64,000 nucleotides of DNA, from contig NZ_WIXI01000049.1 of assembly GCF_009617585.1 (NCBI RefSeq), forward strand, positions 1 to 64,000. Reading direction: 5' to 3'. Under the pieces are notes generated by a model that was not told the origin of the DNA, searched no databases, and saw only the letters and a list, made by a program, of their open reading frames with translations. Both the position numbers and the translations under genes were made by a program. How positions within the stretch are numbered: the first letter of the stretch is position 1; every line of letters starts with the position of its first letter. The stretch comes from Endobacterium cereale (lineage in GTDB: Bacteria; Pseudomonadota; Alphaproteobacteria; Rhizobiales; Rhizobiaceae). Below, one piece after another: positions 1 through 8,329 of this stretch.

Positions 1-1
1 T

Positions 2-247
2 GCTCCGGCCCCGGCAGCGCCCGCTGCAACGACCACGGCTCCGGCCGCTGTCGAGGCGCCCGGCCAGACCGCGCAGCCGGCCGGCGGCCCGAGCAAGTAC
101 ACGGTCGTCAAGGGCGACTCGCTGTGGACGATTGCCGAAAGCGCCTATGGCGACGGCACCCGCTGGAGCGAAATCTCCAAGGCCAATGAACTGCGCCACC
201 CGGACCTGATCCAGGTCGGCAAGGAACTGGACCTGCCGGCCAAGTAA
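2..247 (+). CDS. LysM-domain protein, C-terminal part (5' end outside window)
   Basis: The reading frame enters from the left edge and ends at TAA 245-247. The visible 81 residues begin with an Ala/Pro/Thr-rich linker and end in one LysM module starting YTVVKGDSLWTIAE and closing LIQVGKELDLPAK. LysM modules bind the N-acetylglucosamine backbone of peptidoglycan, so the protein probably acts in the periplasm or envelope. A LysM at the extreme C-terminus after a low-complexity linker is typical of alphaproteobacterial LysM proteins of unknown partner function. The N-terminal domain, and so the real function, cannot be seen. A strong terminator follows 39 bases after the stop. Confidence 0.85.
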   Translation, partial: APAPAAPAATTTAPAAVEAPGQTAQPAGGPSKYTVVKGDSLWTIAESAYGDGTRWSEISKANELRHPDLIQVGKELDLPAK

Positions 248-285
248 GGCCCACCGGGTTAAGACGATTTGTCCTATGCTAAACG

Positions 286-319
286 ACGGTCCGGGGCTTT
301 CCCGGGCCGTTCTTTGTTT
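286..319 (+). terminator. Rho-independent terminator after the LysM gene
   Basis: A ten-pair stem (ACGGTCCGGG pairing with CCCGGGCCGT, one G-T pair) with a short loop is followed by TTCTTTGTTT. It ends the LysM gene transcript before hemH. Confidence 0.8.
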
Positions 320-384
320 CTACATAAGGCGATAACTGCCGCGCCCTTCTCGGCGCGACCCACGAATTTAGCCGGAAAGCCCGC

Positions 385-1419
385 ATGACATCTCCCACAG
401 CCGTTTTGCCTGCCAACCACCCCAAGGTCTCACTTGGCAAGGTGGGCGTCCTGCTCGTCAATTTGGGCACGCCCGACGGCACCGATTACTGGTCGATGCG
501 CCGTTATCTGGCGGAATTCCTGTCCGACAGCCGCGTCATCGAGTGGTCGAAGCTTTACTGGTACCCGATCCTCTACGGCATCGTGCTCAACAAGCGCCCC
601 CAAAAGGTCGGCAAGGCTTACGAGGAGATCTGGAACAAGGATCTGAACGAAAGCTATCTGCGCACCTACACCCGCAACCAGGGTGAACTGATGGTCGAGC
701 GCCTGAAGGATCTGCCCAATGTCGTGGTCGACTGGGCCATGCGTTACGGCAATCCGTCGATCGCCTCGAAAATCGATGCGCTGAAGGCGCAAGGGTGTGA
801 CCGCATCGTGCTCTTCCCGCTCTATCCGCAATATGCAGCGGCAACGACGGCCACCGTCAACGACAAAGCTTTCGAGCACCTGATGAAGATGCGCTGGCAG
901 CCCGCCGTGCGCACCGTGCCGACCTATCACGACGACCCGGTCTATATCGAGGCGCTGGCCAACTCCGTGCGCAACACGCTCGCCACGCTGGACTGGGAAC
1001 CGCAGCTGCTGATCACCTCGTTCCACGGCATCCCGCAATCCTATTTCAAGGCCGGCGATCCCTACCAGTGTTTCTGCCAGAAGACGGCCCGCCTGCTGCG
1101 AGAAAAGCTCGGTTATCGAGAGGACCAGCTACGCATCACCTTCCAGTCGCGTTTCGGCCCGGAAGAGTGGCTGCAGCCCTATACCGACAAGACGATGGAA
1201 GGGCTTGCCGCCGAAGGCATCAAGCGCGTCGCCATCATGAACCCCGGTTTCGTTTCGGATTGTCTCGAGACGCTTGAGGAAATCGCCGGTGAAGCCGGCG
1301 AAATCTTCATGCATCACGGCGGCGAAAAGTTTGTCCACATCCCCTGCCTCAACGACAGTGTCGACGGCATGAATGTGCTGGAAGCGGTCGTGCGACGCGA
1401 ATTGCAGGGGTGGGTGTAA
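385..1419 (+). CDS. hemH: Ferrochelatase
   Basis: Inserts Fe2+ into protoporphyrin IX, the last step of protoheme synthesis, at the cytoplasmic face of the membrane. The 344-residue length is usual for the family. The N-terminal core VGVLLVNLGTPD, the signature SFHGIPQSYF with the metal-binding His at residue 214, and the acidic stretch FVSDCLETLEEI near the C-terminus are all present. The ATG at 385 lies about 65 bases after the upstream terminator, so the gene has its own promoter region. It is followed after 19 bases by a small exported protein on the same strand and may be co-transcribed with it. No anomaly was seen. Confidence 0.97.
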   Translation: MTSPTAVLPANHPKVSLGKVGVLLVNLGTPDGTDYWSMRRYLAEFLSDSRVIEWSKLYWYPILYGIVLNKRPQKVGKAYEEIWNKDLNESYLRTYTRNQGELMVERLKDLPNVVVDWAMRYGNPSIASKIDALKAQGCDRIVLFPLYPQYAAATTATVNDKAFEHLMKMRWQPAVRTVPTYHDDPVYIEALANSVRNTLATLDWEPQLLITSFHGIPQSYFKAGDPYQCFCQKTARLLREKLGYREDQLRITFQSRFGPEEWLQPYTDKTMEGLAAEGIKRVAIMNPGFVSDCLETLEEIAGEAGEIFMHHGGEKFVHIPCLNDSVDGMNVLEAVVRRELQGWV

Positions 1420-1438
1420 CAAACGGGGGTAGAGAGGC

Positions 1439-1984
1439 TTGAAGCGCTCATGGATTTGGCCCGCAGCCCTTCTGGTGATGGGCGCGGGTATTGCCGGACG
1501 GTCGCTCGCGGACAATCACACCGAGAACAGGATCCGCTTTGCGGAAACCGCCTGCCCATTCACGATTGATCTGCCCGGCGATTCCGTGACGACGCATAGC
1601 GGTATCAAGACAGAGTATCTGGATCCGTCGCATATGGTGACCGGCTTCTGGAGCAGCGCAGCCGCGGATTTTCTCGTCATCTGCCTGTCGGTGCCGGAGT
1701 ACAAGCTGCCACCCGATGCGGTCAAAAAATTCTGCAGTGCCGAAAACCCGGAGATGGTGGACCGCAGTGAATGTGGGCGCGCCAAACGGTTCGACGGGGT
1801 TGAAATAGCCTCTCCGAAGACCGGCCCGGCGGATGGCGTGGCTTATTTCTGGTTCTATGTAGGTCACAAGGAAAGCAAGGGCCGCTTCAGTTTCAGGGTC
1901 GCGTCGAAACAGAAGACCCCGGATGAAGCCGAGAAAAAGCGGATCGATGATCTGGCACGATCTCTTTTCAGCACGATCCGCTGA
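1439..1984 (+). CDS. Small exported protein of unknown function (TTG start)
   Basis: Encodes 181 residues. The TTG start at 1439 is chosen because it yields a complete signal peptide (MKRSWIWPAALLVMGAG..., likely cleavage after SLA near residue 24); later in-frame starts would remove the positive n-region. A G-rich stretch GGGGGT lies 8 bases upstream. The mature part has four cysteines (in TACPF, VICLS, KFCSA and SECGR), consistent with disulfides in the periplasm. No known domain is recognised. It lies 19 bases after hemH and overlaps nothing; an SDR gene follows after 21 bases. Function is unknown. Confidence 0.7.
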   Translation: MKRSWIWPAALLVMGAGIAGRSLADNHTENRIRFAETACPFTIDLPGDSVTTHSGIKTEYLDPSHMVTGFWSSAAADFLVICLSVPEYKLPPDAVKKFCSAENPEMVDRSECGRAKRFDGVEIASPKTGPADGVAYFWFYVGHKESKGRFSFRVASKQKTPDEAEKKRIDDLARSLFSTIR

Positions 1985-2005
1985 ATGGGTGAAAGGGAGA
2001 CCATC

Positions 2006-2695
2006 ATGAAAAAGGCAATCGTCACCGGCGGCGCAGGGCTCATCGGAACCGGCATCTGCGAGGCACTCAGCCTTCGCGGTTTCGAGGTCGCCTCTTTTGA
2101 CCTCACCGACAAGCCGCATCCCGTCGAAGCCGTGCGGCATATCCAGTGCGACGTCTCCGATGAGGCTTCCGTCGAAATCGCCGTCGCCGAGCTCGGCTGG
2201 GATCGCATGGACCTTCTCGTCAACAATGCCGGCGCCACCGGCGGTGCGCTCGGCACACCGCTGCTGGATCTGTCGCTGACCGAATGGCGCCGCGTCATCG
2301 ACAGCCACCTGACCGGCGCCTTCCTGATGACCCGAACCGTAACACCGCTGATGCGCGAGGGCGGCGCCATCGTCAACATGGCCTCCACCCGCGCCTTCAT
2401 GTCGGAGCCGAATTCGGAAGCCTATGCCGCGTCGAAGGGCGGGCTGGTGGCGCTCACCCATGCGCTGGCCGTCAGCCTCGGCCCAAAGATCCGCGTCAAC
2501 GCCATCGCGCCGGGCTGGATCACCGCCGAGACAGAACTTTCGGCAGAGGACGAGGCCCAGCATCCGTCAGGCCGCGTCGGGCGTGCGAAAGATATCGCCG
2601 ACGCCGTGCTCTATCTCGAAGGCGCCGGCTTCGTCACCGGCCAGACGATCACGGTGGACGGCGGCATGACGAAGAAGATGATCTACGCCGAATAG
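2006..2695 (+). CDS. Short-chain dehydrogenase/reductase
   Basis: A 229-residue NAD(P)-dependent oxidoreductase of the classical SDR family. Seen in order: nucleotide-binding TGGAGLIGTG (residues 7-16), the NNAGA motif near residue 73, and the catalytic set Ser127, Tyr140 and Lys144 (YAASK). The start is ATG 2006, preceded by GAAAGGGAGA; an in-frame ATG at 1985 lies against the previous stop codon and has no spacing for a ribosome-binding site. The substrate is unknown. The 3' end overlaps by 13 bases the convergent FAD monooxygenase, so the two transcripts are antisense at their tails. Confidence 0.9.
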   Translation: MKKAIVTGGAGLIGTGICEALSLRGFEVASFDLTDKPHPVEAVRHIQCDVSDEASVEIAVAELGWDRMDLLVNNAGATGGALGTPLLDLSLTEWRRVIDSHLTGAFLMTRTVTPLMREGGAIVNMASTRAFMSEPNSEAYAASKGGLVALTHALAVSLGPKIRVNAIAPGWITAETELSAEDEAQHPSGRVGRAKDIADAVLYLEGAGFVTGQTITVDGGMTKKMIYAE

Positions 2696-4245
2696 GTTTT
2701 TCGCGTCTTCGCCGGCAGCGTGATGCCATGGTCGGAAAAATAACGCTCCAGCGCCTCCGGCAGCGCCGCGTGAGCGGCACTTGCCACATAACTGTCCGGC
2801 CGCATCAGATAGGCGGCATCGCGCCCGATGCCCGCTTCCTCGAATTGCGATTGCCACGGAAATACATGCAGCGGCAGGCCGTTTTCACGGCACCAGTCCT
2901 CCACGTCGCTGCCGGCATATCCATAGACATGCACCTGCCAGCAGAGATCGCGAAAACCGTCATGGTTGGAACGGCCATCTCCGAGATCGAACCACGGCAG
3001 CCGGTCGCCGCCATGCACGTCGCCCGCTTCGCCTCGACTGAGGTATTCGCCACGATAGTTGATCATCAGTTGCGACACGGTGCGGAACATGAAATCCCGC
3101 ACCGGCTCGATCTGAGTGGCCATGGGCACGACCAGCGGCACCAGCTTTGTCCGCACGAAACGCGCCATCCAGCCATCCGCCGTCGCCATGGAAAAGGCCT
3201 GATCCGTCGTGCGCACCAGTTTACGGGCAAAGGCGATCCGTTCCGCCTCGAATGTGTTGAGCAAACGGTTGGCGGCTGCCATGTCATGCACGCCGCCGGA
3301 CAAGACGGCCTTCAGTTTCCAGGCGAGATTGATGGCATCACCGATGCCGGTATTCATGCCCTGCCCGCCGGCCGGGCTGTGAATATGCGCGGCATCACCG
3401 AGGATGAAGGCACGCCCCTTGCGGAACCTTTCCGCCACCCGGTGATGCACACGGTAGGTCGAGAACCAGTTGACCGCCTTCACCGCGATGCCGAGATGGG
3501 CGATCGCCCGGTCGTTCAGATCCTCGAAACGCAGCGTGCCGGCATGTGCTTCATCCTCCTCCACCGTGCCGACCAGACGGGCGCGACGGCCTTCATCGAG
3601 CGGGAAGACGGCGAGGAAATCGGCGCTGTCGAGCGCGATATTGAGTTCGCCATTCATCGGCGGCCCGGATGCCTCGACATCGGCGACGTAAAAGGTCTGC
3701 TCGTAGGTGCCGCCCGGAAAACCAGCTGAGATGCTTTTGCGCACCATTGAGCCGGCGCCGTCGCAACCGGCAACAAAGGCGGCCTCATACACGGCCTCGT
3801 TTCCATCCGGCAGGGTCAGCCGCGCCGCAATGCCATCCGTCGCTTCCTCGAATTCGATGAAGCTGGTGTTCCACTCGACCGAGACACCCATCCCCTCAAG
3901 CCGGGACAAGAGCAGCTTTTCATGCGCATCCTGCGGATAGATATGCAGGAACGGATAGGGCGTCAGACCGCCACCGATCTCGCCGAATTCCGCCCTGGCC
4001 TTGCGGTCGCCCTCGACCCACAGATTGACACCGGCAACATGGTGGCCCTCGGAAACCACGGCGTCAGCCAGACCGACCTGATCATAAAACTCCAGCGTGC
4101 GGGCATGTACGGCCAGCGCCCGCGAGGCCGTGCCCGGCCCGGACGCCTTGGAGATGATGCGCACCTGCACACCCAATTTCGTCAGCCATAATGCAAGCAC
4201 CAGCCCGGTCGGCCCCGCTCCCACGATCAGCACATTTTTGCGCAT
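2683..4245 (-). CDS. FAD-dependent aromatic-ring monooxygenase (PheA/TfdB type)
   Basis: A 520-residue class A flavoprotein hydroxylase. The N-terminus has the dinucleotide-binding GAGPTG motif at residues 9-14, followed mid-protein by the GCDGAGS motif (both FAD and NADPH contact in this family) and the second FAD motif GDAAHIHSPAGGQGMN. The remaining C-terminal region matches the thioredoxin-like tail common in phenol- and polyketide-hydroxylases. It would hydroxylate an aromatic or polyketide-like substrate using NAD(P)H and O2; the substrate is not predictable here. The ATG at 4245 has a clear GGAGGAGGAAGG upstream. It lies 66 bases after queE on the same strand and may be read through from that operon, although no functional link is evident. 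Confidence 0.88.
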   Translation of the reverse strand: MRKNVLIVGAGPTGLVLALWLTKLGVQVRIISKASGPGTASRALAVHARTLEFYDQVGLADAVVSEGHHVAGVNLWVEGDRKARAEFGEIGGGLTPYPFLHIYPQDAHEKLLLSRLEGMGVSVEWNTSFIEFEEATDGIAARLTLPDGNEAVYEAAFVAGCDGAGSMVRKSISAGFPGGTYEQTFYVADVEASGPPMNGELNIALDSADFLAVFPLDEGRRARLVGTVEEDEAHAGTLRFEDLNDRAIAHLGIAVKAVNWFSTYRVHHRVAERFRKGRAFILGDAAHIHSPAGGQGMNTGIGDAINLAWKLKAVLSGGVHDMAAANRLLNTFEAERIAFARKLVRTTDQAFSMATADGWMARFVRTKLVPLVVPMATQIEPVRDFMFRTVSQLMINYRGEYLSRGEAGDVHGGDRLPWFDLGDGRSNHDGFRDLCWQVHVYGYAGSDVEDWCRENGLPLHVFPWQSQFEEAGIGRDAAYLMRPDSYVASAAHAALPEALERYFSDHGITLPAKTRKTYSA

Positions 4246-4311
4246 GCCTTCCTCCTCCGGATCTCCCGCCGATAAATCTAGCGTAACGGCGAGAAAGGCA
4301 AAGACGGAAGA

Positions 4312-5058
4312 TCAAACGCCCCGCTTGTTGCCCCAAAGGAGAACATGAAGCTGCGGCAGCACGGTCGCGGCGAACCAGCGGTCGGCCATCACCTTGTCCA
4401 CCAGCCACAACATGCGATCCATGACACCATCGAGATCGATGCGGGCATCGTCGTCATCCGGTGGTGGCGGCGTATGATTGCCGGGCTGTAGATAGACCGG
4501 CAGATCGGGAAAACGCGCAGCCGCATCCTTCGCGAACGCATAATCGGCATCATCGAAAACCACGAATTTCAAACCGATACGCGGACCGCCAGATGAGCAC
4601 GACGTGGCGGCCTTGAGACAGTCGGTCAGAATATCCCAATCCGTTTCCATGCCGCTCGATGGCGGTTTTGGCGACAGCACGAGGAAATCGAGGTCGGCAA
4701 ACCAGTCGCGCGCGACACTGCCCTGCGTTTCGATGGCAAAACGATAGCCGTCCTGCTTGCCGCGCCGGATCAAATTCCCCAGCGGCTGGATGGCAGGATT
4801 GCCGCCGGACAGTGACACCGTCAGCGGCACGTCACCCGAAAGGTATCGCACCTGCCCCCAGATCGTTTCGGTCTCCATCGCCAGCCAGTTATGGCGATAT
4901 TCGCTATCGACCGCATGCAGCGTATCACACCACGAACAGCGATAATCGCAGCCGCCGGTGCGCACGAACACGGTCGGCTGACCGATCAGCATGCCCTCGC
5001 CCTGGATGGTCGGCCCAAAAATCTCGCTGATGCGGATTTTTTCGCTTGCCGCACTCAT
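4312..5058 (-). CDS. queE: 7-carboxy-7-deazaguanine synthase
   Basis: A radical-SAM enzyme converting 6-carboxy-5,6,7,8-tetrahydropterin to 7-carboxy-7-deazaguanine, third step toward queuosine. The 4Fe-4S cluster motif is C-x3-C-x2-C at residues 37, 41 and 44 (GGCDYRCSWCD), preceded by FGPTIQGEG. The start is set at 5058 because its ATG overlaps the queD stop codon as ATGA; a longer start at 5088 would intrude 34 bases into queD. The protein is 248 residues. Last gene of the queC-queD-queE operon, so under control of the riboswitch upstream of queC. Confidence 0.95.
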   Translation of the reverse strand: MSAASEKIRISEIFGPTIQGEGMLIGQPTVFVRTGGCDYRCSWCDTLHAVDSEYRHNWLAMETETIWGQVRYLSGDVPLTVSLSGGNPAIQPLGNLIRRGKQDGYRFAIETQGSVARDWFADLDFLVLSPKPPSSGMETDWDILTDCLKAATSCSSGGPRIGLKFVVFDDADYAFAKDAAARFPDLPVYLQPGNHTPPPPDDDDARIDLDGVMDRMLWLVDKVMADRWFAATVLPQLHVLLWGNKRGV

Positions 5059-5423
5059 GGCCTGATCTCGGGTCGATACTCGGCCCATGTTTTCGGCGTT
5101 TCACTGACGCGGACGGCAGAGGTTTCCGGCAGGCGCTGTTTGCACCAGTCATAAAAATGCTTCGCCAAAAATTCCGACGTCACCTTTTCATGGCCCAGCA
5201 CATCGTTGAGATGCCGGTGGTCGAATTTTTCGTCGATATACTGCTTAAGCGGCTTCAGCTCGTGATAGTCGCGGACAAAACCGTCATCGTCGAGTTCGGC
5301 AGCCGTTAGCTCCACCACGACGATATAGTTGTGGCCATGCAGTCGCGCGCATTGATGATCGGCCGGCAGATGCGTCAGCTGGTGCGAAGCGGAAAAATGA
5401 AACTCCTTGGTGATCCGGTACAT
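5055..5423 (-). CDS. queD: 6-carboxy-5,6,7,8-tetrahydropterin synthase
   Basis: Converts 7,8-dihydroneopterin triphosphate to 6-carboxytetrahydropterin in queuosine synthesis. It is a 122-residue member of the PTPS/QueD family. The zinc ligands His14 (FSASHQL), His29 and His31 (LHGHNY) are present, as is Cys25 at the catalytic position just before the second histidine pair. The ATG shares one base with the queC stop codon and the stop shares four bases with queE, so translation of all three genes is coupled. Confidence 0.96.
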   Translation of the reverse strand: MYRITKEFHFSASHQLTHLPADHQCARLHGHNYIVVVELTAAELDDDGFVRDYHELKPLKQYIDEKFDHRHLNDVLGHEKVTSEFLAKHFYDWCKQRLPETSAVRVSETPKTWAEYRPEIRP

Positions 5424-6133
5424 CAGCGGATTTCCTCGGCATTGAAACCGGCCGTTGCCGACTTCCAGAAGTCCGGGTCCGCGTAATCGGTCGGATCATC
5501 GACACCGGCCAGATGAAACGCTTCACGGCGTTCGACACAGGTGCCGCACCGGCCGCAATGTTTGGTCCCGCCCTTGTAGCAGGACCATGTTTCGACAAAC
5601 GGCGTATCGTGTTTCGCGCCATCGCTGACGATATCGGCCTTGGAGCCGTTCACATAAGGTGCCAGCAGTCTGACCGAGGCGTAACCGTCGAGCGCATGCC
5701 GCTGCATGGTGTCAAAACTGTCGATGAAATCCGGGCGGCAATCGGGATAGATGAAGTGATCGCCGCCATGCACGGCGATCGCCACGGCCTCCGCCTGCCG
5801 TGCTGCCGCCACACCGAACGCGACGGTCAGCATGATGGCATTGCGGTTGGGGACTACGGTGATGCGCATGGTTTCTTCGGCATAATGACCGTCGGGCACA
5901 TCGAGATTATCGGTCAAGGCCGAGCCCGTCAGCTGGCTGCCGATCGCCCGCATGTCGATGATCTGGTGAAAAACGCCGAGCCGCGTCGCGCAGGCCGCGG
6001 CGTATTCGAGTTCTACTCTGTGTCGCTGGCCGTAATCGAAGGAGATGAGACCCATGAGATCGCCTAGGGCGGCGATACGATGGGCAAGCGAAACGGAATC
6101 GAGTCCGCCTGAGCAGACGACGAGTGTCTTCAT
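5423..6133 (-). CDS. queC: 7-cyano-7-deazaguanine (preQ0) synthase
   Basis: Uses ATP and ammonia to convert 7-carboxy-7-deazaguanine to preQ0. The 236-residue protein starts MKTLVVCSGG with the PP-loop SGGLDS at residues 8-13, and ends with the zinc site Cys185, Cys193, Cys196 and Cys199 (CYKGGTKHCGRCGTC). The start is ATG 6133: an in-frame extension to 6226 reads through a preQ1 riboswitch and has no family similarity. The Shine-Dalgarno AAGGA lies 8 bases before this ATG and is part of the riboswitch pseudoknot. First gene of the que operon, divergent from an XRE-family regulator. Confidence 0.96.
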   Translation of the reverse strand: MKTLVVCSGGLDSVSLAHRIAALGDLMGLISFDYGQRHRVELEYAAACATRLGVFHQIIDMRAIGSQLTGSALTDNLDVPDGHYAEETMRITVVPNRNAIMLTVAFGVAAARQAEAVAIAVHGGDHFIYPDCRPDFIDSFDTMQRHALDGYASVRLLAPYVNGSKADIVSDGAKHDTPFVETWSCYKGGTKHCGRCGTCVERREAFHLAGVDDPTDYADPDFWKSATAGFNAEEIR

Positions 6134-6141
6134 ATTAGGTG

Positions 6142-6173
6142 TCCTTGTTTTGACCGGGTAGGCTGCGACCGGC
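6142..6173 (-). promoter_or_regulatory. preQ1-I riboswitch controlling queC-queD-queE
   Basis: Read on the minus strand, the leader is GCCGGUCGCAG, then CCUACCCGGUC, then AAAACAAGGA. This has the compact preQ1-I layout: a P1 stem (CCGG with CCGG), the L1 segment UCGCAG, a CCU that can pair with the terminal AGG as the pseudoknot P2, and an A-rich L3 (CAAAACA). The segments UCGCAG and CAAAACAAGG are the same as I remember them in the Thermoanaerobacter preQ1-I aptamer. The terminal AAGGA is also the queC Shine-Dalgarno, so preQ1 binding would hide the ribosome site and repress translation of its own biosynthetic operon. Confidence 0.85.
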
Positions 6174-6280
6174 ATTTCTGGGCGGCTGTTTATCCCCTTG
6201 GGCCACGATTGCAAATGGCCATTCATGATATTGCGATAATCACATTATTTTCATCCATAGATTGCGTTTAAAGCAAATAC

Positions 6281-6709
6281 ATGTTGAATAGCACAACCAA
6301 AAGACGATATCATCAAAACACACCCGCAGGAGATGATTCTTTGCCAGGCCGTACACCCCAAAAGATAGATCGCGATCGTGGCAAGCGGCTGCGTCAGGCG
6401 CTCGGCGCCCGCGGTCCGCAAAAGATGATGGCGCTCGCCGCCGATCTCGGCATTTCGCCGGCGGCAGTTTCCAAATGGATGCAGGGTCACGCCATGTCGA
6501 TCGAAAATGCCGCCCGGCTGACCGATTTGCTCGGGATTTCGCTCGACTGGCTTCTGTCGGGCGACCCCAAGACAACCGATGTCACCGGTGCGAAGCTCAG
6601 CGGCATGGAAAAGGAACTCATCGAGCACCTGCGCGACCGTCCTGCCCATGTTCTGCCGTTGCTGACGCGCCTGGTTCGGGAAATCCCTGTAAATCCGCAG
6701 CGAAGTTGA
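6281..6709 (+). CDS. XRE-family helix-turn-helix regulator
   Basis: A 142-residue cytoplasmic DNA-binding protein. A Cro/C1-type helix-turn-helix spans roughly residues 34-95: RLRQALGARG, then LAADLGISPAAVSKWMQGH as turn and recognition helix, then ARLTDLLGISLDWLLSG. The C-terminal 45 residues look helical and lack a known effector domain. The ATG at 6281 is the first start, but an in-frame TTG at 6341 has a better-placed GCAGGAG and would remove a charged, unconserved-looking 20-residue leader. Divergent from queC with about 107 bases between the start and the riboswitch; whether it regulates that operon is unknown. Confidence 0.8.
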   Translation: MLNSTTKRRYHQNTPAGDDSLPGRTPQKIDRDRGKRLRQALGARGPQKMMALAADLGISPAAVSKWMQGHAMSIENAARLTDLLGISLDWLLSGDPKTTDVTGAKLSGMEKELIEHLRDRPAHVLPLLTRLVREIPVNPQRS

Positions 6710-6812
6710 TGAAATCACACCGGAATCTACCCTCTCCACCCTTATTGCTTGTTTATACGAAGCCGCTTGCATAGGATCGCCGCCGATCAAATGTGAGTTG
6801 AAGGGGCTATCC

Positions 6813-7829
6813 ATGCTGGACCTGAGCGGGTTCGATATTTTCGTCATTGGCATCGTCATTCTGGCGATCCTGCTGCTGTTCGCACTGGTGAAAACCGTGC
6901 CGCAGGGCTATTGCTACACCGTCGAGCGTTTTGGCAAATACACGCGTACGCTGCAGCCGGGCCTCAACATCCTGACACCGTTCATCGAGCGCATCGGCTC
7001 CCGCATGAACGTGATGGAACAGGTGCTGCACATCCCGACGCAGGAAGTCATCACCAAGGACAATGCCAGCGTGTCCGCTGACGCTGTCGCCTTCTATCAG
7101 GTGCTCAATCCGGCCCAGGCCGCCTATCAGGTCACCAATCTGGAAGTCGCAGTCCAGAACCTCACCATGACCAACATCCGCTCAGTGATGGGCTCGATGG
7201 ATCTCGACGAGCTTCTCTCCAATCGCGATATCATCAACGACCGCCTGCTGCGCGTCGTCGATGAAGCCGTACAGCCCTGGGGCATCAAGGTCACGCGCAT
7301 CGAGATCAAGGACATCCAGCCGCCGGCCGATCTGGTCGCATCGATGGGTCGCCAGATGAAGGCGGAACGCGAAAAGCGTGCGCAGATCCTTGAAGCTGAG
7401 GGCTCGCGTAATGCGCAGATCCTGCGCGCCGAAGGCGCCAAGCAGGCAGCCGTCCTGCAGGCCGAAGGCGAACGTGAAGCCGCCTTCCGCGACGCCGAAG
7501 CCCGCGAACGACTGGCCGAAGCCGAAGCCCGCGCAACCCAGGTCGTATCGGAAGCGATTGCTGCCGGCGACGTGCAGGCCATCAACTACTTCGTTGCCCA
7601 GAAATACACCGAGGCGCTGGTGGAAATTGGCAAGGCGAACAATTCCAAGATCGTGCTGATGCCGCTGGAAGCTTCTTCGCTGATCGGTTCGCTGAGCGGC
7701 ATTGGAGCCATCGCCAAGGAAGTGTTCGGCGGCGACGGCAACGGCCCCACTTCCACGCCATCGGCGCCACGTCAGCCGACCATCCGCCGCCCGCCAACCG
7801 TGTCGCCATTTGGCTCCACCGAAAGCTAA
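6813..7829 (+). CDS. SPFH-domain paraslipin (stomatin-like membrane protein)
   Basis: A 338-residue protein with one N-terminal membrane segment (about residues 6-25), then an SPFH/band-7 domain (VPQGYCYTVERFGKYTRTLQPGLN onward) and a long Ala/Glu/Arg-rich coiled coil (about residues 180-245). It ends in a Pro/Thr-rich tail. Members of this group (E. coli QmcA, YbbK) form large membrane-associated oligomers thought to organise membrane microdomains or guard membrane proteases. The start is ATG 6813 after GAAGGGG; a TTG at 6798 would place the ribosome site inside the gene. It is followed four bases later by an NfeD-family gene, the usual partner. Confidence 0.92.
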   Translation: MLDLSGFDIFVIGIVILAILLLFALVKTVPQGYCYTVERFGKYTRTLQPGLNILTPFIERIGSRMNVMEQVLHIPTQEVITKDNASVSADAVAFYQVLNPAQAAYQVTNLEVAVQNLTMTNIRSVMGSMDLDELLSNRDIINDRLLRVVDEAVQPWGIKVTRIEIKDIQPPADLVASMGRQMKAEREKRAQILEAEGSRNAQILRAEGAKQAAVLQAEGEREAAFRDAEARERLAEAEARATQVVSEAIAAGDVQAINYFVAQKYTEALVEIGKANNSKIVLMPLEASSLIGSLSGIGAIAKEVFGGDGNGPTSTPSAPRQPTIRRPPTVSPFGSTES

Positions 7830-7833
7830 GGCC

Positions 7834-8292
7834 ATGGTGATCGAACTCTGGAACAGTTTTGGGCCGTGGAGCTGGTGGATCGTCGGCCTCGTGCTGCTCG
7901 CCCTCGAACTGGTCGTGCCCGGCTTTTTCCTGATCTGGATCGGCGCGGCAGCCGTCGTGCTCGGCGCGCTTTCGCTGGCCTTGTGGGGTTCAAGCTTCTG
8001 GGGCTGGCATGTGCAGCTTCTGCTGTTTGCCACCCTGTCGGTCGTCTTCGCGCTGGCCGGCCGTCGTATCTATAACGGCAGCGGCACGAAGACGGACGAA
8101 CCCTGGCTCAACCGTCGCGGCGAAAGCCTCGTCGGCCGCACCGCCACGCTTGCCGAGCCGATCCTCGAAGGCCGTGGCCGTATCAAGCTCGACGACACGA
8201 CATGGACGGTGATGGGCCCCGATATGCCCGCCGGCACACGCGTGAAAGTCACCGCGTCGAGCGGACGTGATCTGACGGTCGAACAGGCCTGA
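7834..8292 (+). CDS. NfeD-family membrane protein (YbbJ type)
   Basis: Encodes 152 residues: two or three transmembrane segments (about residues 11-70, WWIVGLVLLALELVVPGFFLIWIG being the first) followed by an OB-fold NfeD1b domain (GRTATLAEPILEGRGRIKLDDTTW to the end). NfeD proteins partner stomatin/paraslipin-type SPFH proteins and modulate their oligomers. The ATG at 7834 lies 4 bases after the paraslipin stop, so the two form a translationally linked pair. No catalytic role is known. It ends convergently with kdsD, with a shared hairpin between them. Confidence 0.9.
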   Translation: MVIELWNSFGPWSWWIVGLVLLALELVVPGFFLIWIGAAAVVLGALSLALWGSSFWGWHVQLLLFATLSVVFALAGRRIYNGSGTKTDEPWLNRRGESLVGRTATLAEPILEGRGRIKLDDTTWTVMGPDMPAGTRVKVTASSGRDLTVEQA

Positions 8293-8297
8293 ATTTT

Positions 8298-8329
8298 GAA
8301 AACGCGATCGGCGTCAGGCGACGCCGATC
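8298..8329 (-). terminator. Terminator overlapping the kdsD stop codon
   Basis: A perfect ten-pair stem (GATCGGCGTC pairing with GACGCCGATC, 8306-8329) with a four-base loop is followed on the minus strand by GCGTTTTC. The stem contains the last codons and the stop of kdsD. It probably also blocks antisense transcription between the convergent nfeD-type and kdsD genes. Confidence 0.75.

Noticed and set aside
43..247. Reading the LysM fragment as a complete small gene
   Set aside because: The frame is open to the left edge with a linker that needs an N-terminal domain, so it is a truncated view and not a whole gene.
5423..6226. Longer queC beginning at 6226
   Set aside because: The extra codons cover the preQ1 riboswitch and its Shine-Dalgarno; the family starts at the MKTLVVCSGG position.
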